Of a DNA stretch of 64,000 nucleotides, positions 1 to 10,362 are shown piece by piece. The DNA is from Dactylorhiza incarnata. Taxonomy: Eukaryota; Streptophyta; Magnoliopsida; Asparagales; Orchidaceae. The stretch is from the NCBI GenBank assembly GCA_033032865.1, contig JAWHQI010000009.1, positions 13,968,001 through 14,032,000 of the forward strand, written 5' to 3'. A program made the translations under genes and the position numbers. Numbering within the stretch: the first letter of the stretch is position 1; each line of letters opens with the position of its first letter. The notes beneath the pieces are model-generated. The model had not been told where the DNA came from and searched no databases. It was given only the letters and a program-made list of their open reading frames with translations.

Positions 1-277
1 CCGGTGATCGTGCGCAGTGTTCCTGTGCAGAATTGCACCGGGAACACTCGCACGACTCCTATTCCAGGCACAACCACAAATCTAGCCACTAAAAGTGGCA
101 CTTAACAGCGCATGAAAACTACTAAAGACAATAAGCATAAAATCACACCAAAGTGGGCCTAGAAGTGCACCTAGCATGGATTATCAAATATAAGCTATAA
201 CAAGGCTATAGTGCGGTGAATTGACTAAATAACGGCCCGGATGAGTCCATAAATGTGTATATGATCAGGACTCATCA
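1..277 (-). repeat. Z1 3' LTR, partial
   Basis: This matches 4853-5127 almost base for base, including the terminal ctcatca. The other ~1.4 kb lies left of the window. Confidence 0.9.
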
Positions 278-293
278 CACCCCCAGACTTAAC
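278..293 (-). other. Z1 polypurine tract
   Basis: On the minus strand this reads gttaagtctgggggtg directly against the TGATG start of the 3' LTR, the place and composition of a plus-strand primer. Two similar tracts occur further inside, at 807-820 and 1699-1712 (cacccccagactt / ctcccccagactt on the plus strand). Confidence 0.75.
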
Positions 294-2010
294 TGTTTGC
301 GCGTCCCGAGCAAACAAATTCTAAGCGAACTAGGAAAGAACAGTAGATGGCTTAATGATTATACTACAGAGTACCATGCGAAGTCGCATGCTCACGTGCA
401 TAAGAAAAATAGTAGAAAAGATTTCTGATTATAAAAACAGTTTATATATTTCTAAAAGAGTAAAAGCATATTACAACTACTCAAAATGGTGAACAACGGT
501 GAATCATTCGGTCACGCATACAGAGAAAGTAAACTAAACGCTGAGATGAGCATTGCTCAAGATTGGGGTGCCGGATAAACTCCACCGAAATCCATCGGTG
601 TCGGTGACCATAGGCTTGCCCGGTCACATTCTCTCTACGGCACTGGTTTGACTCAAATGCGTGAATCAATAGGACTTTAGGTTTTAAATGGGGCTTGGGT
701 TTAGGTGAGGTTAAACAAAGATAAAAATGACGGCTCAAGCACTAAACCCAAATGAGCTAATGCAGGAAACTATCCTCATTCACCACACAAACACGCGGGT
801 ACACAACACCCCCAGACTTGGACTTAACAGCATGGGTGCGTGCACCGCCTACTCCCAAACATAAATCTATACATAGAGATTTTCAATTAAACACTCCTTC
901 TCTTTCCTTTCTTTTTAACTTCTTTTCTTTTTCTCATTTTTTTTTCTTTTCTTATCATTTTCAGCAAATAAACAAAAGGACACATCCACATCTTCACAAA
1001 CATATTACCACATCAACAACCCAACTCATGAAAATAATAAACAGCTAAAGCTCAGATTTGGGTGTGCGACTAGGATTGGCTTTTGGGCTTTGGTGAAATA
1101 AAAGTGGGGCTGAATCAAAGAACGGGTAGGCACAACTGGGCTAGAGAGGATATAGCGGTAGGGATAGGCACAAAGGCTCAACCGGGCCAAAATGATGGCC
1201 TATATCACATTCACACAATTGACTAACCGTATACCCATGCTTCAAGAATCGCTTGGGGAAAGTTCTAGCCACTGAGAAAGATTCTCCTTTCTCCTGACTC
1301 AAGCAATACGAATCTAGCGATCGTTTACACACATCCCTATGCTACCGTTTGATTCCACCGAATTCACCATTTGAGTAGAGTAAACAACATTTACACTAAT
1401 AAGAAAAATATAAAACCATAGTATAAAAAGAAATCTAATCTACACAAATCTCTATGCAACCGAGCACTCGACTAGGAGCACTACTAGAGTCAACATTTTA
1501 CTCTGCTACATAGTCCTAAGCCATCACCTAGATTTTCCCACATAAGCAGAAGAATTAAATTCACTACAGAGCTTGCATATAGATGAGTACGCGCTCAAGT
1601 GGGTGCTGTGGTGTGCAATGAAAATAAACAAAACATTTTAAATGAAATCTTCTAGTATGCAGTGCAATAGTGCACGTGAGCGGGTAAACAAAACTACTCT
1701 CCCCCAGACTTAAACTAAACAATCCACAGAATATATGACATGAAAATCAGGAAAGGCTAGGGAAAGAGAGTACCCCGTGCTCAGAAATGAGCACACCAGA
1801 AGATTGGCGTGTAAGCTAAAATGAAGCTGCAGCATCCGCCATCCAGAAAAGATACCTGCAGGGGTCAGCTCCGCAAAAACAAAAGAAAATAGAAAACTGA
1901 AAAGAAATATTACTAACTAAACATGATTAGAGGAAATAAAAATGCAGAAAAGAAAGATAACTACTGGGGTTATTGTCCTCCCAGCATGACTTATTCAAAC
2001 TTTAAGAGTT
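294..2010. other. Z1 non-coding 3' region
   Basis: No supportable ORF is present. The stretch is AT-rich and holds the two extra polypurine-like tracts at 807-820 and 1699-1712. A T/C-rich run lies near 895-960. Nothing else was recognised. Confidence 0.6.
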
Positions 2011-3210
2011 CTAGCTAATGGGCTTATGGAAGGAGAAGTGGACAGGTAACTGGCCTAATATCCGTGTCGGTAGCGGGTACCGATACGGTGATAGAACAGT
2101 CACCCCTCTACCTAAATATAGATACCTGCTCCTCACAGGTAGAGGGTAGAGAATGTAAGAAGAGGAGGAGGCCTGGTCCTCACTCATCTCACAAAACACA
2201 TCCTTGCCTAGCAAGGTATCGTCAACAGGGAGGCAGCAGGAGGAAAAGGCAATGAGTGGAGCTTCCTCAACGGAGGGGGAATAAACCTCCTCACATGAGA
2301 GGATACTCTCATTATTGACTTGAGCAAAAAGCTCCAAGTCCTCCTGGGGCACCTGTAAAGACTCAACCTGCACAGGCTCGGAAGAAGAAGTGGGGTCCAG
2401 AAATAAAAGAGAAGAATGACATAAATAATCAAAAATCGGGGGAGTGGTCCCGGTCTCACTCCCAGCAAGATCCAAGGGTAGATCACTATCATCATCGTAA
2501 ATATCATAGCAAGGGGGACTTGAGAACTCAGGAGCCTCAGTGGTGATTTGGACCTCCTCGTCCCATGAAGAAGTGCAAACCTCCTCATCAGAGAGAGTAT
2601 CCTCCTCATCCCACCGAGGTGCATCATCGTGTTCAAAGTATTCATTCTCCCCCTCAGGGAAAATGACATCCTCATCCCACTTTGGAGCACCCTCCGAGTC
2701 AGAAGCATCACCCAGCTCCTTTACTTCGATAGGATCATAAAGAATATGTGTAGAAAAATCTTGCAAAGAAACTGGAGGGACAAAAATATTCGGTTCCTCC
2801 GCAAAAAGATCTGCTAAAGCCTCCCCGATGGAAAGAATACTTTCCTCATCAGACTCAGGTGCATCTAGGAGCTCCCATTCCTCTCCTTGTTGGCTAACAG
2901 ATGAGTGATCATCATCACTAGGAGTGAAGCCACACACAGGGAGTGAGGAGTCCGTGCACGAGACAAGCTCAGGGGTAGAGGGCACAATTGCCTCCATGGG
3001 TAAAGAATGAGTGATAGGGACAATGTCGTCATGAGTGGAGGAGCGGCAGTCAGGATTGAAAAGACGCGGACAGTCCTTCAATTCATGACCCTCTCCTCGA
3101 CACAACAAGCAAACAATGTTCCTACACTGCCTAGCATTTAACTCATTCATTTGGTCCAAATAATAAACCATCTTGTCATTAAAGCTAGGTGAAATATCCC
3201 AAGACGACAT
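2011..3210 (-). CDS. Z1 gag-like protein with one zinc knuckle
   Basis: A 399-residue open frame on the element's coding strand begins about 230 bases after the primer site, as expected for gag. Near the N terminus (about residues 34-48) is a CX2CX4HX4C zinc knuckle, CLLCRGEGHELKDC, the nucleic-acid-binding motif of retroelement nucleocapsids. The rest is very acidic and Ser/Pro-rich (runs of DDD, EEE, WDEE) and lacks a recognisable capsid domain. No DTG/DSG protease motif, YVDD or integrase residues follow. The WDEE/SDEE stretches around residues 165-220 look like short internal duplications. It could be a packaging protein or a decayed gag. The frame is uninterrupted, which suggests recent activity or selection. 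The zinc knuckle is seen; the function is inferred. Confidence 0.6.
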   Translation of the reverse strand: MSSWDISPSFNDKMVYYLDQMNELNARQCRNIVCLLCRGEGHELKDCPRLFNPDCRSSTHDDIVPITHSLPMEAIVPSTPELVSCTDSSLPVCGFTPSDDDHSSVSQQGEEWELLDAPESDEESILSIGEALADLFAEEPNIFVPPVSLQDFSTHILYDPIEVKELGDASDSEGAPKWDEDVIFPEGENEYFEHDDAPRWDEEDTLSDEEVCTSSWDEEVQITTEAPEFSSPPCYDIYDDDSDLPLDLAGSETGTTPPIFDYLCHSSLLFLDPTSSSEPVQVESLQVPQEDLELFAQVNNESILSCEEVYSPSVEEAPLIAFSSCCLPVDDTLLGKDVFCEMSEDQASSSSYILYPLPVRSRYLYLGRGVTVLSPYRYPLPTRILGQLPVHFSFHKPIS

Positions 3211-3438
3211 TATCAGTAAAAGAGCAGATACAATGAAACTGAAATTCTTTGCAAGGGAATCTACACAACTAAAAAAAACTCCTTGAATAAAACTTGCCTA
3301 AAACTTCAAAATAGGGGGGAAAGAAATAAAAACAAACAACAGAAGATTAAAAGGCAAACAAAAATAATAATGCGGCTATTCACAAAGAAAGAATCTCTAT
3401 CTCTTGTCTCCCTCTCAAGAAAACTCACACGACTGTGT

Positions 3439-3456
3439 TCCCCGGCAACGGCGCCA
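3439..3456 (-). other. Z1 primer binding site, tRNA-Asp type
   Basis: The minus strand reads TGGCGCCGTTGCCGGGGA, the exact complement of the 3' end of plant tRNA-Asp(GUC) including CCA as recalled. It starts six bases inside the 5' LTR. This primer is typical of Athila-like and other plant Ty3/gypsy groups and fixes the minus orientation. Confidence 0.9.
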
Positions 3457-3462
3457 AAAACT

Positions 3463-5127
3463 TGATGCGATGATTCGGCAAGTGCACCGGTCGCGCAAGT
3501 AATAATAATGGGGAAAATCCCCGAGTGTCAGTCTCTTGAGGAACACAGTAAGGTGGAGTTAGGTTTTGAGGAAGGACTTGAGATTGAAGTCCTTAAATCG
3601 GATGGAATGCGGGGGAGTTGGGTTGGCTTTTGGAAAATAAAATAAAAGCTATCAACTACTCCTATGCAATGCCGCTATGCAGTGCTTCGCTTGGCGGGAT
3701 GGATGACTACGTAGGCCTTGAACGCGCTACTTCGTAAGGACAGATGGACGAGTAGGCAAACGGATCGAACTATGCAGGCCTTGAGCGCGCTGCTTCGTTA
3801 GGCGGGATGGAATACACGGGCCGCAATGCCACGCTTCGGTAGGCGGATGGGCGAGTAGGCTAACGGAATGAGGGTCGCAAGCACCTCTTCGACAAGCACG
3901 CCACTAGCAATTGCTAGTGCGGCACCGGACGTGACGGCGGGATGGAGGATGGAATGGGGCGCACCTCAAGCACACAAATAAACAAAAAAAGGTATTTCAC
4001 ATAGACATGAAATAACTTTAAATAGCAAGGTCTATAGTGTTCTTCATCAAAATACAAAAGATCTAACTATTACAACAATCAATAAGAGGAGAACAAGGCA
4101 AGAAATCGACCGAATCCGAAGTCTCATTGTAGATTCACGGTTGGAATCGCCGGGTTGTCAATCCGCGTCCAAGCTCGGTCCGCAACTACGTCCGGGGTAG
4201 AGAGAGCTGTCACGACTCTCCAATGGACCCGTCTTCTTCATGTCACAATCCGGTAGAGGTTGCAAACTTCCTCTTGCTTGATGGCAATGGCGGCTAGGTC
4301 TTCCTTTGGAGCTCTTGGATGAAGGAGGAGGCCGAGAGGAAACTCCGGCTCAAGATTGGCGTGAAGAACCAGCCCGGAGCACCTCTAGATGGTGGGCGAC
4401 GATGGAGGGGCGAAACTGGCGCGGAACGGCGGAGCTGGGCGTGAAAACGGCGGTCGATTTGACCTAAATCGCGAGCAGGTCGATTTATAGGCGTTGGAAT
4501 AAACAGTGCGCACGGTCATTGGCGCACGACCAGTGGTCGTGCGCACTAGAATTCAGTGATCGTGCGCTCTGCCTGGACGAAACCTGCAAAGACAGAAATT
4601 ATGAAATAACATGTTCGCACGACCGGTGGCGCACGACCGGTGGTCGTGCGCACTATCGTAGGTGGTCGTGCGCACTGGTTGAAACAGAACTCATGAAATT
4701 GATGCTAAGTGCGCACGAGCAGTGGCGCACGATCGGTGGTCATGCGCACTGGCATTGATGGTCGTGCGCACTGCACCAAACAGAACTCATGAAAAAGGTG
4801 TTAAGTGCACACGATCAGTGGCGCACGACCAGTGGTCGTGCGCAATAGAACCGGTGATCGTGCGCAGTGTTCCTGTGCAGAATTGCACCGGGAACACTCG
4901 CACGACTCCTATTCCAGGCACAACCACAAATCTAGCCACTGAAAGTGGCACTTAACAGCGCATGAAAACTACTAAAGACAATAAGCATAAAATCACACCA
5001 AAGTGGGCCTAGAAGTGCACATAGCATGGATTATCAAATATAAGCTATAACAAGGCTATAGTGCAGTGAATTGACTAAATAACGGCCCGGATGAGTCCAT
5101 AAATGTGTATATGATCAGGACTCATCA
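3463..5127 (-). repeat. Z1 5' LTR, complete (1665 bp)
   Basis: It starts TGATGCGATG and ends GACTCATCA, giving matching TGATG...CATCA termini. Its last 275 bases recur at 1-277. Diverged tandem units with aggcgggatgg / taggccttgaacgcgct occupy about 3670-3960, and palindromic GTGCGCACGACC repeats occupy 4500-4870. Confidence 0.9.
4500..4870. repeat. Palindromic tandem repeats in Z1 LTR
   Basis: The block gcgcacgac-c-[ag]gtggtcgtgcgc recurs several times (about 4525, 4625, 4725, 4818). Each is nearly self-complementary. The units are separated by a repeated spacer containing aacagaactcatgaaa, with spacing of about 100-115 bp. Confidence 0.8.
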
Positions 5128-5257
5128 GCAACCACCATATGTAAACCTTGAGTCATTTTGACCTGGTATCCTGCACACTTAGATCAAACAAGATTAAATG
5201 CACACATAGGATTTGTTATTCTCAAACCTAGGAGATGCGGAAGACCGTGTTCCAACA
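5128..5257 (-). repeat. Sirevirus A 3' LTR, 130-bp remnant
   Basis: This is near-identical to 13370-13499 and ends in the same gtgttccaaca. The other ~1 kb lies left of Z1, outside the window. Confidence 0.9.
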
Positions 5258-5535
5258 AACTCCCCCTTTTGATAATAACAAATCCATTAATGATAAATCA
5301 GAGCATTAATCTAAATAAGCATGAAGAAACATATTTGTGTGTGTGTGAAAAGGATGACTTAGGATAAAAAATGATTATAGCATTTTAGTATTGCTCCCCC
5401 TAAATACATGCTCCCCCTAAGTGAATGCTCTCCTAATATGTTCTTAACTGAATTAAGCATGTTAGATATGTTATCATGTTAGTTCTCCCCCTTTTGTATT
5501 TTATCATGTTAGTTCTCCCCCTTTGTTATTAGCAA
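5258..5535 (-). other. Sirevirus A polypurine tract and multiplied PPT-like motifs
   Basis: Directly inside the 3' LTR the minus strand reads aaaagggggagttt, the plus-strand primer. Further copies of AGGGGGAG lie at about 5395-5425 (two), 5483-5495 and 5515-5523. Multiplied PPTs in this place are known for Sireviruses. Confidence 0.82.
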
Positions 5536-7325
5536 AAGCGGGTAGGGAGACACCACTTCAAGCTGTTGTAATAGGTTTAATGGGCATGATCGAGCTTTGA
5601 GAGAAGGAAATGATAAGGAGTTGTAGAATTCTTTTCATTGAATTCGATTAGAGTTTGAGTATCTGTATTTTCATAAATCAGAGTTTTGTAGCATAATGCA
5701 AAGGTGCAGAAGACTTAAAAGAAAACATCTTGTATAAGAAGTGATAATTCAAAAAATATTGAAGTTTTAATTTCATAAAGAAGATGTTTTGTACATCAAA
5801 GGTTAAACAAGAGTTTAATTTCACCAATGAAGAAACCAAGCATGAATAAATATTATCACAAGAGAGAGTACTACAATGTTATGGTAATTCATAATTTCAA
5901 AAACAAACTAAACATTGTAGAAATCATGCTAGGTTATCTAGTGCATTTTATAAATAAAGAGTAAGTATAGAATTAGCATTAGGATCCAATACTCATGAGA
6001 AGAAGTGTTATGGAAGATAATGATGTGCACAAGTGTATTTTGAATAAAGTGAACAAGTGTGTTAACTAAAAAAATACAAGACAAATATAGAGTAAAGTGC
6101 ACAATAAAACACAAATAATTTTACTTCCACACACTTTTAAGCACAAATTAAAATGTACAACAACCAAGGTGCTTTGCACACACAATGCTTATGAAGACTT
6201 ATCAGGGTGCAAAGTAGTGCTTGGGGGATCACACAAGTTAATTTATCAAGGTTGATTTTTTTTTTTTGTGATCCTGTGTACTTAAGTAGAAGTGGTTTTA
6301 TTTTTAAAATGAAGAGTTTGCACAAGACACTTTACTAATCTATCCAAGGTGCTCAACCCCACAATGCTTATTAAGACTTATCAGGAGGTTCAAGTAGTGC
6401 TTGGTGGAGGTGACTTTGTCAAGGTTATGATGAGTTTTGATTTGATCAAAGTTCTCCGATTACACTTGCTTTGCAAACACTTTAAAGAAGAAATTTTAAC
6501 CACTCTTCTTAATATTTAATAGTGCAAATAAATGTTGTGTAGGTAAGATACTTGTGCAATTTTAATTTTATGTACAATTACAATATATTAGCAAGCATTC
6601 TTAGATTAAGAAGCACAAGTATACTAAGCCAAAAGGTGAGCGAAATAATATCATTATCAAACATAAAACATTTACTCATACTTAGAGGCATGCTAAGCTT
6701 AGTCCTACACAAACTTTTCTAATTATTATTGATGCACATATTAATAGATAGATCAAAGCATGATAAAAGCAATGTTAAAGAAGTTTGAAAAAATAAATTG
6801 TAACATTATAGAGACTCTAAAGAATAGATTTAAATCATGCTTGATGTTAAAAAAAATATACAAAATTTTGGATTTGTTTTCAAGTTTTATGTTTTTGTAT
6901 TTTGATTTTTAAAAAAAGACTTTAAATAAAAGCAAAACATATTTTTGGTTTTTGTCTTTTGTAATTTTATATTTGATTTTGGTAAATGACAAAAGCTTTA
7001 AACAAGAGCAAAACATATTTTTGGAATTTTGTCTTTTATAGTGTTTTTTTTTTCAAAATTTAAATAACATTAGTGGTGCAAAAACAAATAGTACATATCT
7101 ATTATCATAATATTTGGAATTTTTCAAAATTTTAAAAATGCAGAAAATCAGAAAGTCACGCTAGCGCTAGCGCGGAATACAGTACATGATTTTCGAGGAG
7201 TTTAAATTTTTTGATTGTTGATCCTGATTAGGTGTCCCAATAGTAGTTTAATGCTGAAATTTCAGATTTGTAGGAGGTGTTTTCGATGGTGAAAAATGCA
7301 AAAAATTGTGTTTTGTGAAAGTGTT
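5536..7325 (-). other. Sirevirus A conserved non-coding 3' domain
   Basis: No ORF of any length follows RNase H. The stretch aligns by eye with 14126-15756 in B and 57831-59407 in C. Shared blocks are a caatgcttatgaagactta segment (duplicated in A at about 6182 and 6360), the ggcatgctaagctt block at about 6689, and a GC palindrome cgctagcgctagcgcg at 7159-7174. Some Sireviruses carry an env-like gene here; none is visible. Confidence 0.7.
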
Positions 7326-10005
7326 TTAACTCGAAAGATCTAGGACACCTAACTCAAGTCGTAATAATCGAAATCTCGCATCGGGAAGAGGCTTAGTAAA
7401 TATGTCAGCGAGTTGGGAGTCCGTGCCAATGAAACTTACTTTTACATGCTCTTTCTTAATGTGATCCCTAATGAAATGATGACGAACATCGATGTGTTTG
7501 GATCTAGAATGATGTACAGGATTATATGTGAGGTCTATTGCACTTTTGTTGTCACATTTAAGGTCAATGTTTTTAAGATGAAATCCAAAGTCCTCTAGTG
7601 TTTGACTCATCCATAGTGCTTGTGTACAACAACTACCAAGTGCAATATACTCGGCCTCCGTAGTGGAGAGTGCAACCGAGTATTGTTTCCTACTAGACCA
7701 AGCTACTTAGGAGGGTCCTAAGAAGTGACAAGTACCGCTAGTATTTTTTCGATCTAGTGAACACCCGACGTAGTCCGAATCGGAATAGCCGTGGAGTGTG
7801 AATGTATCATTGTGTGGGTACCACAAACCTAATTTAGATGACCCTAATAAATAACAAAAAATCCGTTTTACCGCTTTTAAATGAGATTCTTTTGGGTTGG
7901 CTTGAAAGCGAGCACATAAACATACGGCAAACATTATATCTGGTCTAGATGCACTTAAGTAAAGAAGAGATCCTATCATTCCTCTATATAACGTTTGATC
8001 AATTGAAATTCCGGATTCATCTTTTCCTAGTTTTAAAGAAGCACTCATAGGAGTAGAAGCTTGTTTAAGATTTTCATATCCAAATCGTTTAAGCATATCG
8101 TGAACATATTTTGTTTGGCAAATAAATATACCATCACTTTGTTGTGAGATTTGAAAACCAAGAAAATAAGACAATTCTCCTACAAGACTCATTTCAAATT
8201 CTTTTTTCATTTCTAGTACTACTTCATTACACAACTCTTCATTAGTGGCTCCAAAAATGATATCATCAACATAGATTTGTAAAATAATTAGATCGTTATT
8301 ATTATGCTTAATGAAGAGTGTGTTGTCGGCACTTCCCATAACATAACCGTGCTTTAACAAAAACGATGTAAGTCTATCATACCATGCACGGGGCGCTTGT
8401 TTTAATCCATAAAGAGCTTTTTCTAGTTTGTAAACATGATTAGGAAATTTTTCATTTATGAAACCGGGGGGTTGTTCTACATAGACTTCTTCTTTTATAA
8501 ACCCGTTTAAAAAGGCACTTTTAACATCCATTTGAAATAATTTTATTCTTTTAAAACTCGCAAATGCCAAAAATATTCGTATAAATTCTAGGCGAGCAAC
8601 GGGTGCAAAAGTTTCTTCGAAATCTACCCCCTCAATTTGAGAATATCCTTGAGCGACTAGGCGTGCTTTATTTCTTATAATTCTAGATTCACCATCTAGT
8701 TTATTTTTAAAGATCCATTTTACACCTATGATCGGATGATTAGATGGTCTTTCTACTAGATTCCAAACTTTATTTCTTTCAAATTGTCCTAACTCTTCAT
8801 TCATAGCCATGAACCAAAAATCGTCATTTAGAGCGGTGGAAACATTTTTAGGTTCTATTTTCGAAACAAAGCAAATATTTGAAAATGTTTCATGAAGGGA
8901 GGAGCGAGTTCTTACCCCAGTAGAAGGTTCCCCAATGACTAGTTCTTTTGGATGATTTTTTGAGAAGTTCAAAACACTTGGAGGAACAACTTCAAATTCT
9001 TTGGTCTTCTCCTCCTCTTTGATGGATGGTTCTTCTTCGTCGTGCTCCAAGGAGGGCAAAGGTTCATTGTTTGTACCTGTAGAAAGCTTCTCTGCACATG
9101 GAGTAAACTCATCAAATCTAACATTAATAGACTCTTCAACCTTTCTTGATCTTTTGTTAAATATCCTATAGGCTTTACTGGTTGAAGAATAACCAAGAAA
9201 TATTCCTTCATCACATTTCTCATCAAATTTACCTAAAGAGTCTTTTGTATTAAGAATAAAACATTTGCATCCAAATACTTTAAAATATGATACGTTAGGT
9301 TTCTTTTGAAAATATAGTTCATATGGTGTGAGATTAAGTGATGGGCGAAGCATAACTCTATTCATTACGTAGCATGATGTGCTTACGGCTTCGGCCCAAA
9401 ATGACTTAGGTGTTTTATATTCAGATAGCATGGTGCGTGCCAGTTCTTGAATTGTCCTATTTTTCCGTTCTACTATGTTTTGTTGAGGTGTGCGTGGTGC
9501 TGAGAACTCATGTTTAATTCCTAACATTTCACAAAAAGATTTAAAATTTTCATTTTCAAACTCACCTCCATGATCTGAGCGAATGCATTTTATTTTTAAA
9601 TCTAGTTCATTTTGAATACGAGTGCATAATTTTGAGAATTCGCAAAATGCATCAGATTTAGAAGAGAGAAATAAAGTCCAGCAATATCTAGAGAAATCAT
9701 CTATTAGAACAAAAGTGTAAATTTTACCACCAAGACTTGCGGTGTTAACGGGACCAAATAAATCCATATGAATTAGCTGTAGTGGTTTAGAAGTAGAAAT
9801 TTCATTTTTGCTCTTAAAGGATGATTTTGTGAATTTTCCCATTTGACATGGAGAACATAATGAAGATAGATTGCCATTTAGTTTAGGTAGTCCTCTAATC
9901 AAATTTATTTTTGCTAGTTTTAAAATAAGCTTTGTACTAGCATGACCTAAACGTCTATGCCAAAGTTCTAATTCATCATTTTTTGTTATAAAACATTTTA
10001 TAGAT
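7326..10005 (-). pseudogene. pol: Sirevirus A pol: integrase, reverse transcriptase, RNase H
   Basis: One minus-strand frame, broken once by an in-frame stop at 7707-7709, carries the Ty1/copia order. There is an integrase zinc-binding HHCC (LWHRRLGH before the first Met of the long ORF, then CSPC). The integrase core follows with Asp in MDLFGPV, Asp in RSDHGGEF and Glu in VERKN. RT has YVDDIIFG. RNase H has DSDYVG before the stop and the rest of the domain after it, ending in FTKPLPDARF, the usual copia C terminus. The QQN..VERKN stretch is one residue shorter than in B and C. The protease lies in another frame upstream, so the polyprotein is broken. It supplied cDNA synthesis and integration in cytoplasmic particles and the nucleus. 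Confidence 0.9.
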
Positions 10006-10017
10006 GATTTGGAAAGA

Positions 10018-10362
10018 TCATGAAACGAAACTTATGTAAACATTATGAATTCTAGGTGCAGTGAGTAATACATCTTTTGATTTAGGATTAACAATTTTGC
10101 AAAGATTAGTGGATGATTCAAATAGTACGTCTAATCCTTTATCGCACATTTGACTTATAGATATTAAGTTATGTTTTAATCCTTTTACATAAAGAACATT
10201 TGAGATAAGAAACGATTCGTTACCCACTGTGCCTACGCCCATGATCCTTCCTTTACCGTTATCTCCAAATGTTACGATCCCTCCTTTCTTCTTTTCTAGG
10301 CTAAGGAATTTAGCTTTATTGCCTGTCATGTGCTTGGAGCAACCTGAGTCCAAGTACCACAT
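10018..10362 (-). pseudogene. Sirevirus A protease domain, frame-separated
   Basis: A 114-residue frame begins WYLDSGCSKHMTG, the copia aspartic protease signature (catalytic Asp in DSG), and contains the ISISQ segment near the end. It is out of frame with the downstream integrase frame, so at least one indel lies near 9990-10018. In coding sense it follows a UAG (10393-10395) that is conserved in B and C. Confidence 0.85.

Larger units (their letters stand above)
1..5127 (-). mobile_element. Z1: non-autonomous LTR retrotransposon, left end outside window
   Basis: A direct repeat links 1-277 with 4853-5127, and both copies end in ctcatca. The right copy is a full LTR (3463-5127) followed, in minus-strand sense, by a tRNA-Asp primer site. 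A purine tract abuts the left LTR. So the element reads on the minus strand and its 3' LTR is cut by the window edge. It carries a single gag-like ORF and no protease, RT or integrase, so it must borrow enzymes from a relative. It interrupts the 3' LTR of Sirevirus A: the A sequence resumes at 5128 exactly where the intact A LTR reads on from 13370. If the missing LTR part equals the right LTR, the whole element is about 6.5 kb (inference). Confidence 0.88.
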
